Below, one piece after another: positions 1 through 7,098 of a stretch of 18,779 nucleotides of DNA. Each line of letters starts with the position of its first letter. The stretch's first letter is position 1. The translations under genes were made by a program, and so were the position numbers. The notes beneath the pieces were generated by a model that was given only the letters and a program-made list of their open reading frames with translations, was not told the origin of the DNA and searched no databases. Source of the stretch: Paludibacteraceae bacterium (lineage in GTDB: Bacteria; Bacteroidota; Bacteroidia; Bacteroidales; Paludibacteraceae); the NCBI GenBank assembly GCA_016297215.1, contig JAEDGZ010000033.1, positions 1-18,779 of the forward strand, given 5' to 3'.

Positions 1-37
1 ATCTCTGCCCCATATTGAGTAACACAATTATTATCTA

Positions 38-595
38 ATGAAAACTTTTGAATTGACCGGCACACTCCGTTCGGAGTTCGGTAAGAAGGCAGCGAAAGCC
101 TTTCGTGCACAAAACTTGGTTCCCTGCAACCTCTATGGCGTAGGTAACAACACCACTTTCACGGTTACTACCGCTGATGTGCGTCCGATGATTTACACCC
201 CCGACACGCTGATTATCCTCCTCACCATCGGTGATAAGAAGGCTACGGCGGTCGTAAAAGAGATGCAGTTCCACCCTCTGAGCGGCGACGTGCTCCATAT
301 CGACTTCCTCGAGGTTACCGAGCAGAAGCCCGTTACCGTGGAGATTCCTATCCAACTCACGGGTCACGCAGAAGGTGTGAAAGCTGGTGGTAAACTCTCG
401 CAGGCAATGCGCAAGATGAAGGTGAACGGTATCTACACCCAGTTCCCCGACCGCGTAGTGGTGGACGTTACCTCGCTCGGCTTGGGCAAGAAGATTGCCG
501 TAGGCGATGTTCACATCGAAGGTCTGACGATGATGAACCCGAAAGACGCTTGTGTAGCAGAAGTGAAAGCAACACGCCAAAGCGCGAAAGCATAA
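38..595 (+). CDS. rplY: 50S ribosomal protein bL25 (Ctc family)
   Basis: This 185-residue protein is the long (CTC-type) form of bL25, which binds 5S rRNA in the large subunit. The N-terminal part (about 1-95) is the 5S-binding beta-barrel, recognisable from the opening ELTGTLRSEFGKKAAKAFR, from VPCNLYG and from the FHPLSGDVLHIDFLEV stretch near residue 78-93. The remainder (about 96-185) is the C-terminal TL5/CTC domain. The length fits Bacteroidota homologues. The ATG at 38 is the only plausible start, and no Shine-Dalgarno precedes it, as is usual in this phylum. A strong terminator follows directly, so it ends its transcript. Its promoter is not visible in the 37 bases upstream. It heads a group of translation-related genes (pth and the Hsp15-like gene follow). 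Confidence 0.97.
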   Translation: MKTFELTGTLRSEFGKKAAKAFRAQNLVPCNLYGVGNNTTFTVTTADVRPMIYTPDTLIILLTIGDKKATAVVKEMQFHPLSGDVLHIDFLEVTEQKPVTVEIPIQLTGHAEGVKAGGKLSQAMRKMKVNGIYTQFPDRVVVDVTSLGLGKKIAVGDVHIEGLTMMNPKDACVAEVKATRQSAKA

Positions 596-598
596 CTC

Positions 599-630
599 AA
601 AAAAGGAGCGTCAAACGACGCTCCTTTTTT
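599..630 (+). terminator. Rho-independent terminator of rplY
   Basis: A 14-bp perfect stem (599-612 pairing with 617-630) has an AAAC loop. It ends in six T residues that pair with six A residues, so it could work in both directions. It begins four bases after the rplY stop codon. Confidence 0.93.
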
Positions 631-762
631 AATTAAGAATTATGAATAATGAGCGCACATGCTCTATTTAATTATGAATTATGAGCACCCATACTCCAAA
701 TAGTGGGCATATAGTGCTCTCATAATTCATAATTCATAATTCATAATTCAAAATTCACAATT
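631..762 (+). repeat. Heptamer repeats (CATAATT) with inverted arms
   Basis: Six consecutive 7-bp units, CATAATT four times then CAAAATT and CACAATT, fill 721-762 and stop two bases before the pth start codon. The same unit in the other orientation (AATTATG) occurs at 631-651 (three units, two of them variant) and 670-683 (two units). The arms 670-685 and 719-734 are perfect inverted repeats, and GAGCAC/GTGCTC partly extends them inward, so the region can fold into a long AT-rich hairpin. No coding potential is seen. Confidence 0.88.
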
Positions 763-764
763 AT

Positions 765-1328
765 ATGAAATACTTAATCGTAGGTCTCGGAAATATCGGC
801 GATGAGTATGCCGCCACGCGCCACAACATCGGCTTCATGATGCTCGATGCCTTTGCCAACGCCCAGAACGTACAATGGGCGGACAAACGCTATGGCTTTG
901 TGGCGAAGTGCCGCGTGAAGAATGCGGAGATGGTCTTGCTCAAGCCCAGCACCTATATGAACCTCAGCGGTAACGCCGTGCGCTACTGGTTGCAGCAGGA
1001 GAAAATCCCCATGGAGAACATGCTCGTGCTGGTGGACGACTTGAACTTGCCTTTCGGCACTATCCGCATCCGCAAGCAGGGCCGCAACGGCGGACACAAC
1101 GGCTTGGGCAACATACAGTCCGTCCTCGGTACGGAGAACTACGCCCGCGTGCGCTTCGGCATAGGCAACAATTTTACTCGCGGAGCCCAATGCAACTTCG
1201 TGCTCGGCAAATGGACGGACGAGGAGCAGAAACTGCTGCCCGAGCGCCTCAAACTCACCTCCGAAATCATCCCCTCTTTCTGCTTGCAGGGTATCGACCG
1301 CACCATGAATCTATATAACGGGAAGTAG
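765..1328 (+). CDS. pth: Peptidyl-tRNA hydrolase
   Basis: This cytoplasmic esterase cleaves the bond between peptide and tRNA on peptidyl-tRNAs that drop off the ribosome, so the tRNA can be reused. The 187 residues match the family length. The N-terminus contains the GLGN signature with Asn10 and the catalytic His20 in TRHN. Asn66 lies in the YMNLSG motif, the catalytic Asp in VDDLNLPFG at about residue 91, and the GGHNGL motif near 109-114. These correspond to Asn10, His20, Asn68 and Asp93 of the E. coli enzyme. The ATG at 765 places these residues at family positions. A heptamer repeat array abuts the start codon. The next gene begins five bases after the stop, so the two are probably co-transcribed. 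Confidence 0.97.
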   Translation: MKYLIVGLGNIGDEYAATRHNIGFMMLDAFANAQNVQWADKRYGFVAKCRVKNAEMVLLKPSTYMNLSGNAVRYWLQQEKIPMENMLVLVDDLNLPFGTIRIRKQGRNGGHNGLGNIQSVLGTENYARVRFGIGNNFTRGAQCNFVLGKWTDEEQKLLPERLKLTSEIIPSFCLQGIDRTMNLYNGK

Positions 1329-1333
1329 CCACA

Positions 1334-1759
1334 ATGGAAGTTCGAGTAGATAAATATCTCTTTGCCATGCGCCTCTACAAGACGCGCACTATCGCCGCCG
1401 ATGCCTGCAAGAAAGGGCGCGTAACCATGGGCGGAACTACCCTTAAACCCTCGCGCACGTTCCATGTGGGTGACGTCTTCTCCGTTCGCAAGGGTCCCAT
1501 CACCTACACCTATCGCATCTTGCAACTCTGCGAGAATAGGGTAGGGGCGAAACTGGTACCCGACTACTTGCGCGACCAGACTGCGTCCGAGCAACTGGAA
1601 CTCTTGGAGTTGGCAAAGATGGCAGGTGCGAGCGGGCGCGACCGAGGCACGGGCAGACCTACCAAGAAAGACCGCCGCGACATTGAGACCTTCATGAGCG
1701 ACGACTACCTGCTGGATGAGTTGGACTTTGACGACGAGGAGGAAGACGATGAAGAATAA
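1334..1759 (+). CDS. hslR: S4-domain RNA-binding protein, Hsp15-like
   Basis: This is a 141-residue protein with an N-terminal S4 RNA-binding domain (about residues 3-60), starting VRVDKYLFAMRLYKTRT and continuing through ACKKGRVTMGG and the VGDVFSVRKG strand. In the Hsp15 family this fold binds stalled 50S subunits that still carry peptidyl-tRNA and helps recycle them. A basic region with GRPTKKDRR (about 108-116) precedes a very acidic C-terminal tail of Asp and Glu. It lies between pth and a DUF4924 gene, and its last 11 bases overlap the start of that gene. The link with pth supports a role in ribosome rescue. The exact assignment to Hsp15 rather than another small S4 protein rests on resemblance only. 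Confidence 0.88.
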   Translation: MEVRVDKYLFAMRLYKTRTIAADACKKGRVTMGGTTLKPSRTFHVGDVFSVRKGPITYTYRILQLCENRVGAKLVPDYLRDQTASEQLELLELAKMAGASGRDRGTGRPTKKDRRDIETFMSDDYLLDELDFDDEEEDDEE

Positions 1760-2225
1760 ACGAGACAACATAGCCGAGTACATCCTGTGGATTTGGCAGT
1801 TGGAAGACTACTTGCGGGCGTTCCCCGATGCCGCGGCAGACAACGAAAACCCCTCGCCGGATATGCGTTTTCTGGCAGAGTTGAGCGAGATGATGCACCG
1901 AGAGGGCGTAACTGAGAAGGGGCATGTGCAATTGGCGCGCAACGCCATGGCGGAGTTGGAAGAACTACACCGCCGCTTGCTGGACGAGGATGCCTCTTAT
2001 CGTGCGGCAATGATTCGGCTGACTCCTGCGCTCAACATCCTCAAGTCGAAAACCGACAACCCCTTGATGTCCGACCTCGAGGCGGGACTCACCCTGCTCT
2101 ACCAAGTGCTCATGCTGCGTCTGCAACACAAGGAAATCACTCCCGCCACTGCCGAAACCCAAACGCAGGTAACCCGTTTGCTCCAATTCCTTAGCAAGAT
2201 ATATCAATCGGAGAAAGTTGGTTAG
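1749..2225 (+). CDS. DUF4924 family protein
   Basis: This 158-residue, mostly helical cytoplasmic protein is of a type I know only from Bacteroidota. The opening NIAEYILWIWQLEDYLRA, the MMHREGVTEKGHVQLARN segment (about 55-72), the LHRRLL stretch and LLYQVLMLRLQHKEITP near residue 117-133 match my memory of the DUF4924 family, whose function is unknown. I chose the ATG at 1749 because the homology begins there. The frame is open upstream but that part lies inside the preceding S4-protein gene. The start overlaps the previous gene by 11 bases, which suggests coupled translation. No signal peptide, membrane segment or catalytic motif is visible. Confidence 0.85.
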   Translation: MKNKRDNIAEYILWIWQLEDYLRAFPDAAADNENPSPDMRFLAELSEMMHREGVTEKGHVQLARNAMAELEELHRRLLDEDASYRAAMIRLTPALNILKSKTDNPLMSDLEAGLTLLYQVLMLRLQHKEITPATAETQTQVTRLLQFLSKIYQSEKVG

Positions 2226-2276
2226 TTCGCAAATCGTAATTCTCCCGAATTTGTTCCGGTTAGTCGGGGCAAAGAT

Positions 2277-2297
2277 CGTAAATCATAAATCGTAAAT
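2277..2297 (+). repeat. Heptamer repeats (CGTAAAT) before nth
   Basis: Three consecutive 7-bp units (CGTAAAT, CATAAAT, CGTAAAT) end three bases before the GTG start of nth. The same unit in the opposite orientation lies upstream of ppiD at 5034-5062. Confidence 0.8.
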
Positions 2298-2300
2298 CTC

Positions 2301-2939
2301 GTGTTGACAGACAAACAGCGTTACCAAAAAGTATTGGCATGGTTTTCCGAGAACATGCCCGTTGCGGAATCCGAACTGCACTACAGCAACCCGTTTGAGT
2401 TGCTGTGTGCGGTTATGCTCTCCGCGCAGTGTACCGACAAGCGAGTGAACATGGTTACCCCTGCGCTCTTCGCCGCATACCCCACAGCGGAGGCGATGGC
2501 GAAGGCAAGTGCAGAGGACGTGTTTCAGTATGTGAAATCGGTGTCTTATCCCAATGCCAAAGCGCAACATCTCGTCGGCATGGCGCAGCGTTTGGTCAAA
2601 GCCTACGGCGGCGACGTGCCGAGCAACATCGACGACTTGCAGACGCTCCCCGGCGTAGGGCGCAAGACGGCAAACGTGGTATGTGCAGTTATCTGGAACC
2701 AGCCCACGATGGCAGTCGATACCCATATCTTCCGTATCTCGGAGCGTATCGGACTGACTACCAACAGCAAATCTCCTTTGGAAACAGAGAAGCAATTGGT
2801 GAAATATATTCCTGAGGAAGTGATTCCCAAGGCGCACCACTGGCTTTTGCTCCACGGGCGCTATGTATGCAAAGCCCGCAAACCTCTCTGCGAGACCTGC
2901 GGCATCAAGCCCTACTGCAAAACAGGCTCCAAATCATAA
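2301..2939 (+). CDS. nth: Endonuclease III (DNA glycosylase/AP lyase)
   Basis: This enzyme removes oxidised pyrimidines and nicks the abasic site by beta-elimination in base excision repair. All hallmarks are visible in the 212 residues. The helix-hairpin-helix LPGVGRKTA (116-124) carries the catalytic Lys122, and Asp140 lies in VDTHIFR. The C-terminal iron-sulfur loop has Cys190, Cys197, Cys200 and Cys206 in the canonical C-X6-C-X2-C-X5-C spacing. I accept the GTG at 2301 because an in-frame stop lies at 2286 and no ATG lies between them. The resulting N-terminus fits the family. A heptamer array lies immediately upstream. The gene converges on ppiD across a shared hairpin. Confidence 0.97.
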   Translation: MLTDKQRYQKVLAWFSENMPVAESELHYSNPFELLCAVMLSAQCTDKRVNMVTPALFAAYPTAEAMAKASAEDVFQYVKSVSYPNAKAQHLVGMAQRLVKAYGGDVPSNIDDLQTLPGVGRKTANVVCAVIWNQPTMAVDTHIFRISERIGLTTNSKSPLETEKQLVKYIPEEVIPKAHHWLLLHGRYVCKARKPLCETCGIKPYCKTGSKS

Positions 2940-2958
2940 TCCATCACCATACAAACGA

Positions 2959-2990
2959 AATCGGCAGGTACCATGCGGTATCTGCCGATT
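2959..2990. terminator. Hairpin between convergent nth and ppiD
   Basis: A 14-bp stem (2959-2972 with 2977-2990) has one wobble pair and a four-base ATGC loop. It lies between the stops of nth (+) and ppiD (-). Only loosely T-rich sequence follows on either strand, so it is a probable rather than certain bidirectional terminator. Confidence 0.7.
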
Positions 2991-3012
2991 CTGTTATCTG
3001 TTGATATGCTGT

Positions 3013-5022
3013 TTATTGGAAGTTAGCGCGGTTGTCCTCTACTTCGGCTTTCTCCTCAATGAGCGAGATGGCTTGGTAGGGTAGGCTGTATGCGGCGCGT
3101 TGGGTGAGCGATGCTTTCTCCTGCTCTGCATCGAACTCAGCAGCGGCAGTGGTCTTGGTGCCGGTCTTCACTACATATACACCCATCTTGCCTTGCAGCG
3201 GCTCGCTCAGCGTGTTTTCTGCCATTGCCATCGTGGCACCGATGATGGCGGGCTCTGCGCCGGCATTGCCGAAGCGGTAGTCTGCTAACGACACTTTCTC
3301 CACGGTCTGGATAGGTGTGCCGGTAATCTCTGCGGCAGCCTCCAGCGACTGAACACCTGCCAATTGCTTGATGATATAGGCTGCCTTTGCGTTGTTGGTT
3401 GCCTCTAAGGTCAGTTCAGCGCGAACAGCCTCCAACGGGCGATAGTCGCCATCGTTCACCTCGGTAACAACAGCCACTACGTATTGATCGCCGCACTCGA
3501 ACACATCGCTCACTGCACCCTCTTCTGCCTCGAATGCCCAGCGCACGATAGGACGGCTTGCCTTCAGGCTGCCCACCTTGTCGGTGTTGGCTTGCAGGTT
3601 GTATTGCGGGGTAACGACCATACCAGCTTCGGCGGCAGCGGCGCGGAATGCCTCCTCGGTGGGGTTAGCCACGATAAACTGCTTTGCCTGATTGTATAAT
3701 ACGGAGTAAGTCTTGCTGGAAGCCGTTACGTTGCGCTCCATGATAGCCAGTTGCACTTTCGGGGTGGCAGGGCTGATGTCGAGTACCTCAAATGTCTGCT
3801 CGTTCACGCCTTGGGTTACCGTGAAGCGACCGCCGCGCTTGGTGGTGAGTGCCTGCTCTGCAATGTTCTTCGGCAGTTCCTCGAAGGTAAACCAGCCGAG
3901 TTCTGCATCCTCTTGCTCCTCTTGCGAGGCGATACCTTTCAGTTCTACGGAGTCGGGCAGCGAGTAGCCAGCCTTGATGATACGCGCCATGGAGTAGGTG
4001 CCGTCAGCGAACTGCAAGCCCGTAAAATCACCGGTTTTAGCCCCATTGGCAAAAGCAAAATCCTTGTATGCAGCGGGCACAGTTTCCATGGAGTAGTCGC
4101 GACCATCGTAGGTGATGTCGGAGTTGGTGTTCACCACCAGCGCCACATCGTCGGTGGTGCGGAATTCCTCCTCAAGGTCTTGCATCAGTTTCTCTGCTTC
4201 GGCGAAGTCCGCCTCGGAGGGTACGATGGGGAAAGAAACATACGCGATAGCGCGGTTGGGAGTCTGCTTGTAGAGGGGCTTGTGTTGTTTGTAGAGCGCC
4301 TTGATGTCGCTCTCGCTCACCTTCACAAGGCTGTCTGCAACGGCATAGTAGGGCTTCATCACATATTGTGCGGAAACGCTCTGCTGACGGGCATCGAACG
4401 CATATTTTGCGTCCAGCGAGTTGGCTTGCACAAGGTTCTGCAGCAAGTTGGTATATTTCTCCTGCAAGTAGGTCAAGCGCACGGCGTTCTCCCAATACAT
4501 CCAATAGGTCTTTGCTTGCTTGAGGTTCGCGCTCTGCTCTGCATCTTCGGGCTCTTGCTCGATGGAATTAAGGAACTGCACGAGGGCGGTGCGGCTGAAT
4601 TGACCCGTCTGGTCGAAGAAGGCGCGGCGAGTGCGAATGATTTGGTGAGGGTTCTGCCCGATGCAGAGTTCGGAAAGTTCATCGGAGGTGATGTCCATAC
4701 CGATTTTCTCTGCCTGCGCACGGAGGGTATAGTCCATGAGCATCATCTGCCACACCTGATTGCGCAGTTGTGCGGACAAATCCTCATCGAAATCGGTGCG
4801 ACCGGTCTCGATTTTGTACACCTCAGTCAGTTGCTCACGCGCCGCCTCATACTCGGTGTAATGTACGTCTTGACCTTCGATAGTAGCGATGTTCTCGCGT
4901 CCCTTGTTGAAGAGGGTGCTTCCAGAGTTGAGGAAGTCGCCGAGGATGAAAGCGAGCATCGCAACGCCCACAATAGTAATCAGCAGGGCGCCATGGTTAC
5001 GAATTTTTTGTAAACTTGCCAT
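3013..5022 (-). CDS. PpiD/SurA-like periplasmic chaperone with reduced parvulin domain
   Basis: This 669-residue protein has one N-terminal membrane anchor (about 11-31, GALLITIVGVAMLAFILG) and a large periplasmic part, the layout of Bacteroidota PpiD-type peptidyl-prolyl isomerases that assist folding of envelope proteins. A SurA_N-like chaperone region follows the anchor (about 40-200). A parvulin-like remnant lies near 357-416: PDSVELKGIA is where homologues have the ARHIL signature, and ELGWF (374-378) is the next conserved motif. Homologues place roughly 40-50 residues between these motifs. Here only about nine remain, and the conserved His is missing, so isomerase activity is doubtful. 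A canonical promoter lies at 5119-5149. A heptamer array and a GC-rich hairpin lie in the leader. Confidence 0.85.
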   Translation of the reverse strand: MASLQKIRNHGALLITIVGVAMLAFILGDFLNSGSTLFNKGRENIATIEGQDVHYTEYEAAREQLTEVYKIETGRTDFDEDLSAQLRNQVWQMMLMDYTLRAQAEKIGMDITSDELSELCIGQNPHQIIRTRRAFFDQTGQFSRTALVQFLNSIEQEPEDAEQSANLKQAKTYWMYWENAVRLTYLQEKYTNLLQNLVQANSLDAKYAFDARQQSVSAQYVMKPYYAVADSLVKVSESDIKALYKQHKPLYKQTPNRAIAYVSFPIVPSEADFAEAEKLMQDLEEEFRTTDDVALVVNTNSDITYDGRDYSMETVPAAYKDFAFANGAKTGDFTGLQFADGTYSMARIIKAGYSLPDSVELKGIASQEEQEDAELGWFTFEELPKNIAEQALTTKRGGRFTVTQGVNEQTFEVLDISPATPKVQLAIMERNVTASSKTYSVLYNQAKQFIVANPTEEAFRAAAAEAGMVVTPQYNLQANTDKVGSLKASRPIVRWAFEAEEGAVSDVFECGDQYVVAVVTEVNDGDYRPLEAVRAELTLEATNNAKAAYIIKQLAGVQSLEAAAEITGTPIQTVEKVSLADYRFGNAGAEPAIIGATMAMAENTLSEPLQGKMGVYVVKTGTKTTAAAEFDAEQEKASLTQRAAYSLPYQAISLIEEKAEVEDNRANFQ

Positions 5023-5033
5023 AATTATTGTTT

Positions 5034-5062
5034 GATTTACGATTTACGAATTTACGATTTAC
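5034..5062 (-). repeat. Heptamer repeats (GATTTAC) in ppiD leader
   Basis: Three 7-bp GATTTAC units and one 8-bp variant (GAATTTAC) lie between the ppiD promoter and its start codon. On the minus strand the unit is GTAAATC, the same sequence in the same sense orientation as the array before nth. Confidence 0.82.
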
Positions 5063-5066
5063 AATT

Positions 5067-5097
5067 AAGCAGGCGAGGACGCCTGCGCACCCGGACA
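5067..5097 (+). repeat. GC-rich hairpin element R1, intergenic copy
   Basis: A 31-bp element with a perfect 7-bp stem, GCAGGCG-AGGA-CGCCTGC, followed by GCACCCGGACA. It differs at one position from a copy inside clpC (18341-18371) and matches another clpC copy (17689-17718). It directly follows the heptamer array. No T tract follows, so it is not an obvious terminator. Confidence 0.85.
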
Positions 5098-5118
5098 GGT
5101 ATTACACCAAAAAGTGCG

Positions 5119-5149
5119 CAAAGGTACTAATATTTTTTGATATACGCAA
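5119..5149 (-). promoter_or_regulatory. Bacteroidota-type promoter for ppiD
   Basis: On the minus strand TTG (5149-5147), then 20 bases, then TACCTTTG (5126-5119) match the Bacteroides -33 and -7 elements. The implied leader is about 90 nt and holds a hairpin and a heptamer array. Confidence 0.88.
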
Positions 5150-5209
5150 ATTTATTTGCAAATTTGTTGTAATTTTTGCTATTTAGCTTTATTGTTAAAG
5201 AAAGAAGAA

Positions 5210-5236
5210 AGGCTGTCTCCACATTGGAAACAGCCT
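5210..5236 (-). terminator. Terminator downstream of the small barrel gene
   Basis: An 11-bp stem (5210-5220 with 5226-5236, one mismatch) is followed on the minus strand by the pyrimidine-rich run TTTCTTCTTTCTTT. It lies 20 bases after the stop of the 5257-5742 gene. Confidence 0.75.
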
Positions 5237-5256
5237 CACTATAATCGTTGAACGGA

Positions 5257-5742
5257 TTAGAACAAGTAGCGAACGCCGAGGGAGATACCATAGAAGCCGT
5301 TAGCGTCAAACCAACCGGTTTTACTATTGGCATAGTTGGAGATACCGATGCTCGGACGATAATCCAATGAGAGTTGGAGAGGGAACCAAAAATCGTATTC
5401 AATACCGATGTGCCCTGCTACGCCTACAAAGAAGCTTTCGAAATCGTAGGATCCGACAGCTCCACCGACACCAGCGTACCAATGCCACTCGCCTTTGTTA
5501 TTCCAAGGTACGGGAGTATTTCCCGGATCAATCCAATCATAAGTGCAGGTTCCACTAAGACCCCAAACGTTACCGAGGAGAGGAACACTTACATCGAGAT
5601 CAATCATGTTGTTTGTCCCCAAATTGTGTTGATAGGAAAAACCGAGGTGCCCACCTAAGTTAGCGCCGATGGCACGGGGTTGTGCTACTGCAAGCGAGAT
5701 GCTTGCTACTGCCATAACGGCAGCGAGAAGAAGTTTCTTCAT
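5257..5742 (-). CDS. Small outer-membrane beta-barrel protein
   Basis: The 161-residue product starts with a clear signal peptide (about 1-20, MKKLLLAAVMAVASISLAVA, cleavage before Gln21). The mature part has alternating hydrophobic residues with many Gly, Tyr and Trp, and ends in the aromatic RYLF, as outer-membrane barrel proteins do. The size would allow a barrel of about eight strands. I do not recognise a specific family, and the substrate or role cannot be read from the sequence. It lies between ppiD and the OB-fold lipoprotein on the same strand, all envelope proteins. No canonical promoter is visible in the 166 bases upstream, so it may be transcribed from the lipoprotein promoter or from a divergent one. 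Confidence 0.8.
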   Translation of the reverse strand: MKKLLLAAVMAVASISLAVAQPRAIGANLGGHLGFSYQHNLGTNNMIDLDVSVPLLGNVWGLSGTCTYDWIDPGNTPVPWNNKGEWHWYAGVGGAVGSYDFESFFVGVAGHIGIEYDFWFPLQLSLDYRPSIGISNYANSKTGWFDANGFYGISLGVRYLF

Positions 5743-5908
5743 AATCTTTTTTGTTAAGTTAAATAGTTTTGTTTATTGTTGTTGTTTTATGGAATGTTCC
5801 AAATTTCTGTGAGTTCCCGTTGTGCTCAGGTCTGCTTTAGGTCTCGACAAAGACTCGAGAAAAGTTTCTTACGGTTCGCTCGAGAGAATGTTCCAAAAGG
5901 CGCAAAAG

Positions 5909-6868
5909 TTACCAATTGGGGTTGGTGCTGTAGTAGATGTATGCGGCACCTTGTCCCTTGGTCTCATAGGTGCCGTTGTAGTTATACAAGGGACCATAAA
6001 TCACTACGAAATCGCCAACCGCCACGCTTGATGCATCTGTGATTTTCTTTCCATCTTTACCATACACTTGGAATGCATAGAAATCATCGAAAACAGAACC
6101 ATCATTAACGGGAGAGATAAAGAACTGTGCATTGCCGTATTTTTCTATGGCTGTTGCATTGCCACTATGCAGTTTCTTAACCCATCCTTTGACATAGTAT
6201 TTCTCGGAAGAGGCTGTACCACTTGCCAACTGTGAGCATATCTCGCGCGCTTCATAGACATTGAGCGTGCCTTCGGGAATGACTGCGCCTTCAGGATCGG
6301 GCGTGAGCTTCTCCTCCTGCTTTTTGTAAAATTCGGGATTGCTGCTCGAATGGATATATGCGGCACCCTTTTCCACGGTTTCGTATGTACCGTTATAGTT
6401 CTTTAATTCACCATAGAGCACTACGAAGTCGCCGAGCTGAATGATGTTGGGATTATTGATTTTCTGTCCGTTTCGACCATACACCTGATATGCGATGAAG
6501 TGCTTGGTGGCTCTTGGGTCAGTCGTGGTCGCAATAGTGAATACCGCATTACCGTAATTCTCAATAGCCGAGGCATTACTATCGTCAATGGCAACAACCC
6601 ACCCCTTCACATAATACTTCGTACCGGACGATGCCCCGGATGCGAGTTTGGCACATGTGTCTCGGGCTTGGAGTACGTCTAAAGTGCCTTCCGGAATATC
6701 CACACCTTCGGGATCGGGCATTGGATCGGGTTCCACAATGGGGATGATGCTATCTTGGTTGAAGATATTTTGCCCCGGACCGTTGATATAGGCGGATTCT
6801 TGGCAGGCAACTGCAAACAAGGCAACAAGCGCGGGGAGCAGGAATATGTATGAACGATTGGTGAACAT
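5909..6868 (-). CDS. Lipoprotein with two OB-fold-like repeats
   Basis: This 319-residue protein has a lipoprotein-type signal ending in FAVAC, so Cys22 is the likely lipidated residue. After a Pro/Asp-rich spacer it contains two homologous domains, about 59-176 and 198-316. Each starts IPEGTL(D/N)V and continues through YYVKGWV, YGNA(V/Q)F, the (A/F)xQVYGR/KDGxKI segment, GDFVV(L/I)YG, YNGTYET and GAAYI. The pattern (YVKGWV, YGNA, YNGTYE) resembles the OB-fold-like domains common in secreted Bacteroidetes proteins. Whether these bind nucleic acid, sugars or protein is unknown. The strong similarity of the repeats suggests a fairly recent internal duplication. A canonical promoter lies 35 bases upstream. 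The direct repeat GAATGTTCCAAA occurs twice just downstream (5792-5803 and 5887-5898). Confidence 0.82.
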   Translation of the reverse strand: MFTNRSYIFLLPALVALFAVACQESAYINGPGQNIFNQDSIIPIVEPDPMPDPEGVDIPEGTLDVLQARDTCAKLASGASSGTKYYVKGWVVAIDDSNASAIENYGNAVFTIATTTDPRATKHFIAYQVYGRNGQKINNPNIIQLGDFVVLYGELKNYNGTYETVEKGAAYIHSSSNPEFYKKQEEKLTPDPEGAVIPEGTLNVYEAREICSQLASGTASSEKYYVKGWVKKLHSGNATAIEKYGNAQFFISPVNDGSVFDDFYAFQVYGKDGKKITDASSVAVGDFVVIYGPLYNYNGTYETKGQGAAYIYYSTNPNW

Positions 6869-6902
6869 AATGGTTTTAGGTTAAGTAAAACGAAATTGTG
6901 CG

Positions 6903-6933
6903 CAAAGGTACGGCTTTTTTATGGAATATGCAA
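6903..6933 (-). promoter_or_regulatory. Promoter for the OB-fold lipoprotein
   Basis: Minus-strand TTG (6933-6931), 20 bases, TACCTTTG (6910-6903). It is divergent from the infC promoter, with only 38 bases between the two -33 elements. Confidence 0.88.
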
Positions 6934-6971
6934 GATATTTTGCAAAAAAATGAAGATTTCATTAAAAAAAT

Positions 6972-7002
6972 TTGCGAGAGTGGAAAAAAAGTAGTAATTT
7001 TG
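6972..7002 (+). promoter_or_regulatory. Promoter for the infC-rpmI-rplT operon
   Basis: TTG (6972-6974), 20 bases, TAATTTTG (6995-7002). Transcription should start about 5-8 bases later, which gives a leader of roughly 90 nt before the AUU start proposed for infC. Confidence 0.88.
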
Positions 7003-7029
7003 CGCACTTTTTTGAGTGAGATATGCTAA

Positions 7030-7066
7030 TCAGTGCGGCGGCACATGCGAGAGGCTTGCCGACTGA
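7030..7066 (+). promoter_or_regulatory. Stem-loop in the infC leader
   Basis: TCAGT plus CGGCA on the left (7030-7034 and 7039-7043) pair with TGCCGACTGA (7057-7066) across a four-base bulge. It lies between the promoter and the Shine-Dalgarno at 7088-7093. It could contribute to control of IF3 synthesis, but no known riboswitch is recognised. Confidence 0.45.
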
Positions 7067-7098
7067 CGTGAAAATAACATTATTTATAGGAGGAAAAA

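Noticed and set aside
721..762. A CRISPR-like or minisatellite array
   Set aside because: Units are only 7 bp and contiguous without spacers, and no cas genes are present.
3751..5013. A 420-codon open frame on the plus strand opposite ppiD
   Set aside because: It mirrors the ppiD codon pattern, has no recognisable domain, and ppiD has a signal anchor, a promoter and family motifs.
7003..7098. A riboswitch in the infC leader
   Set aside because: Only one simple stem-loop is visible and no conserved aptamer core is recognised.
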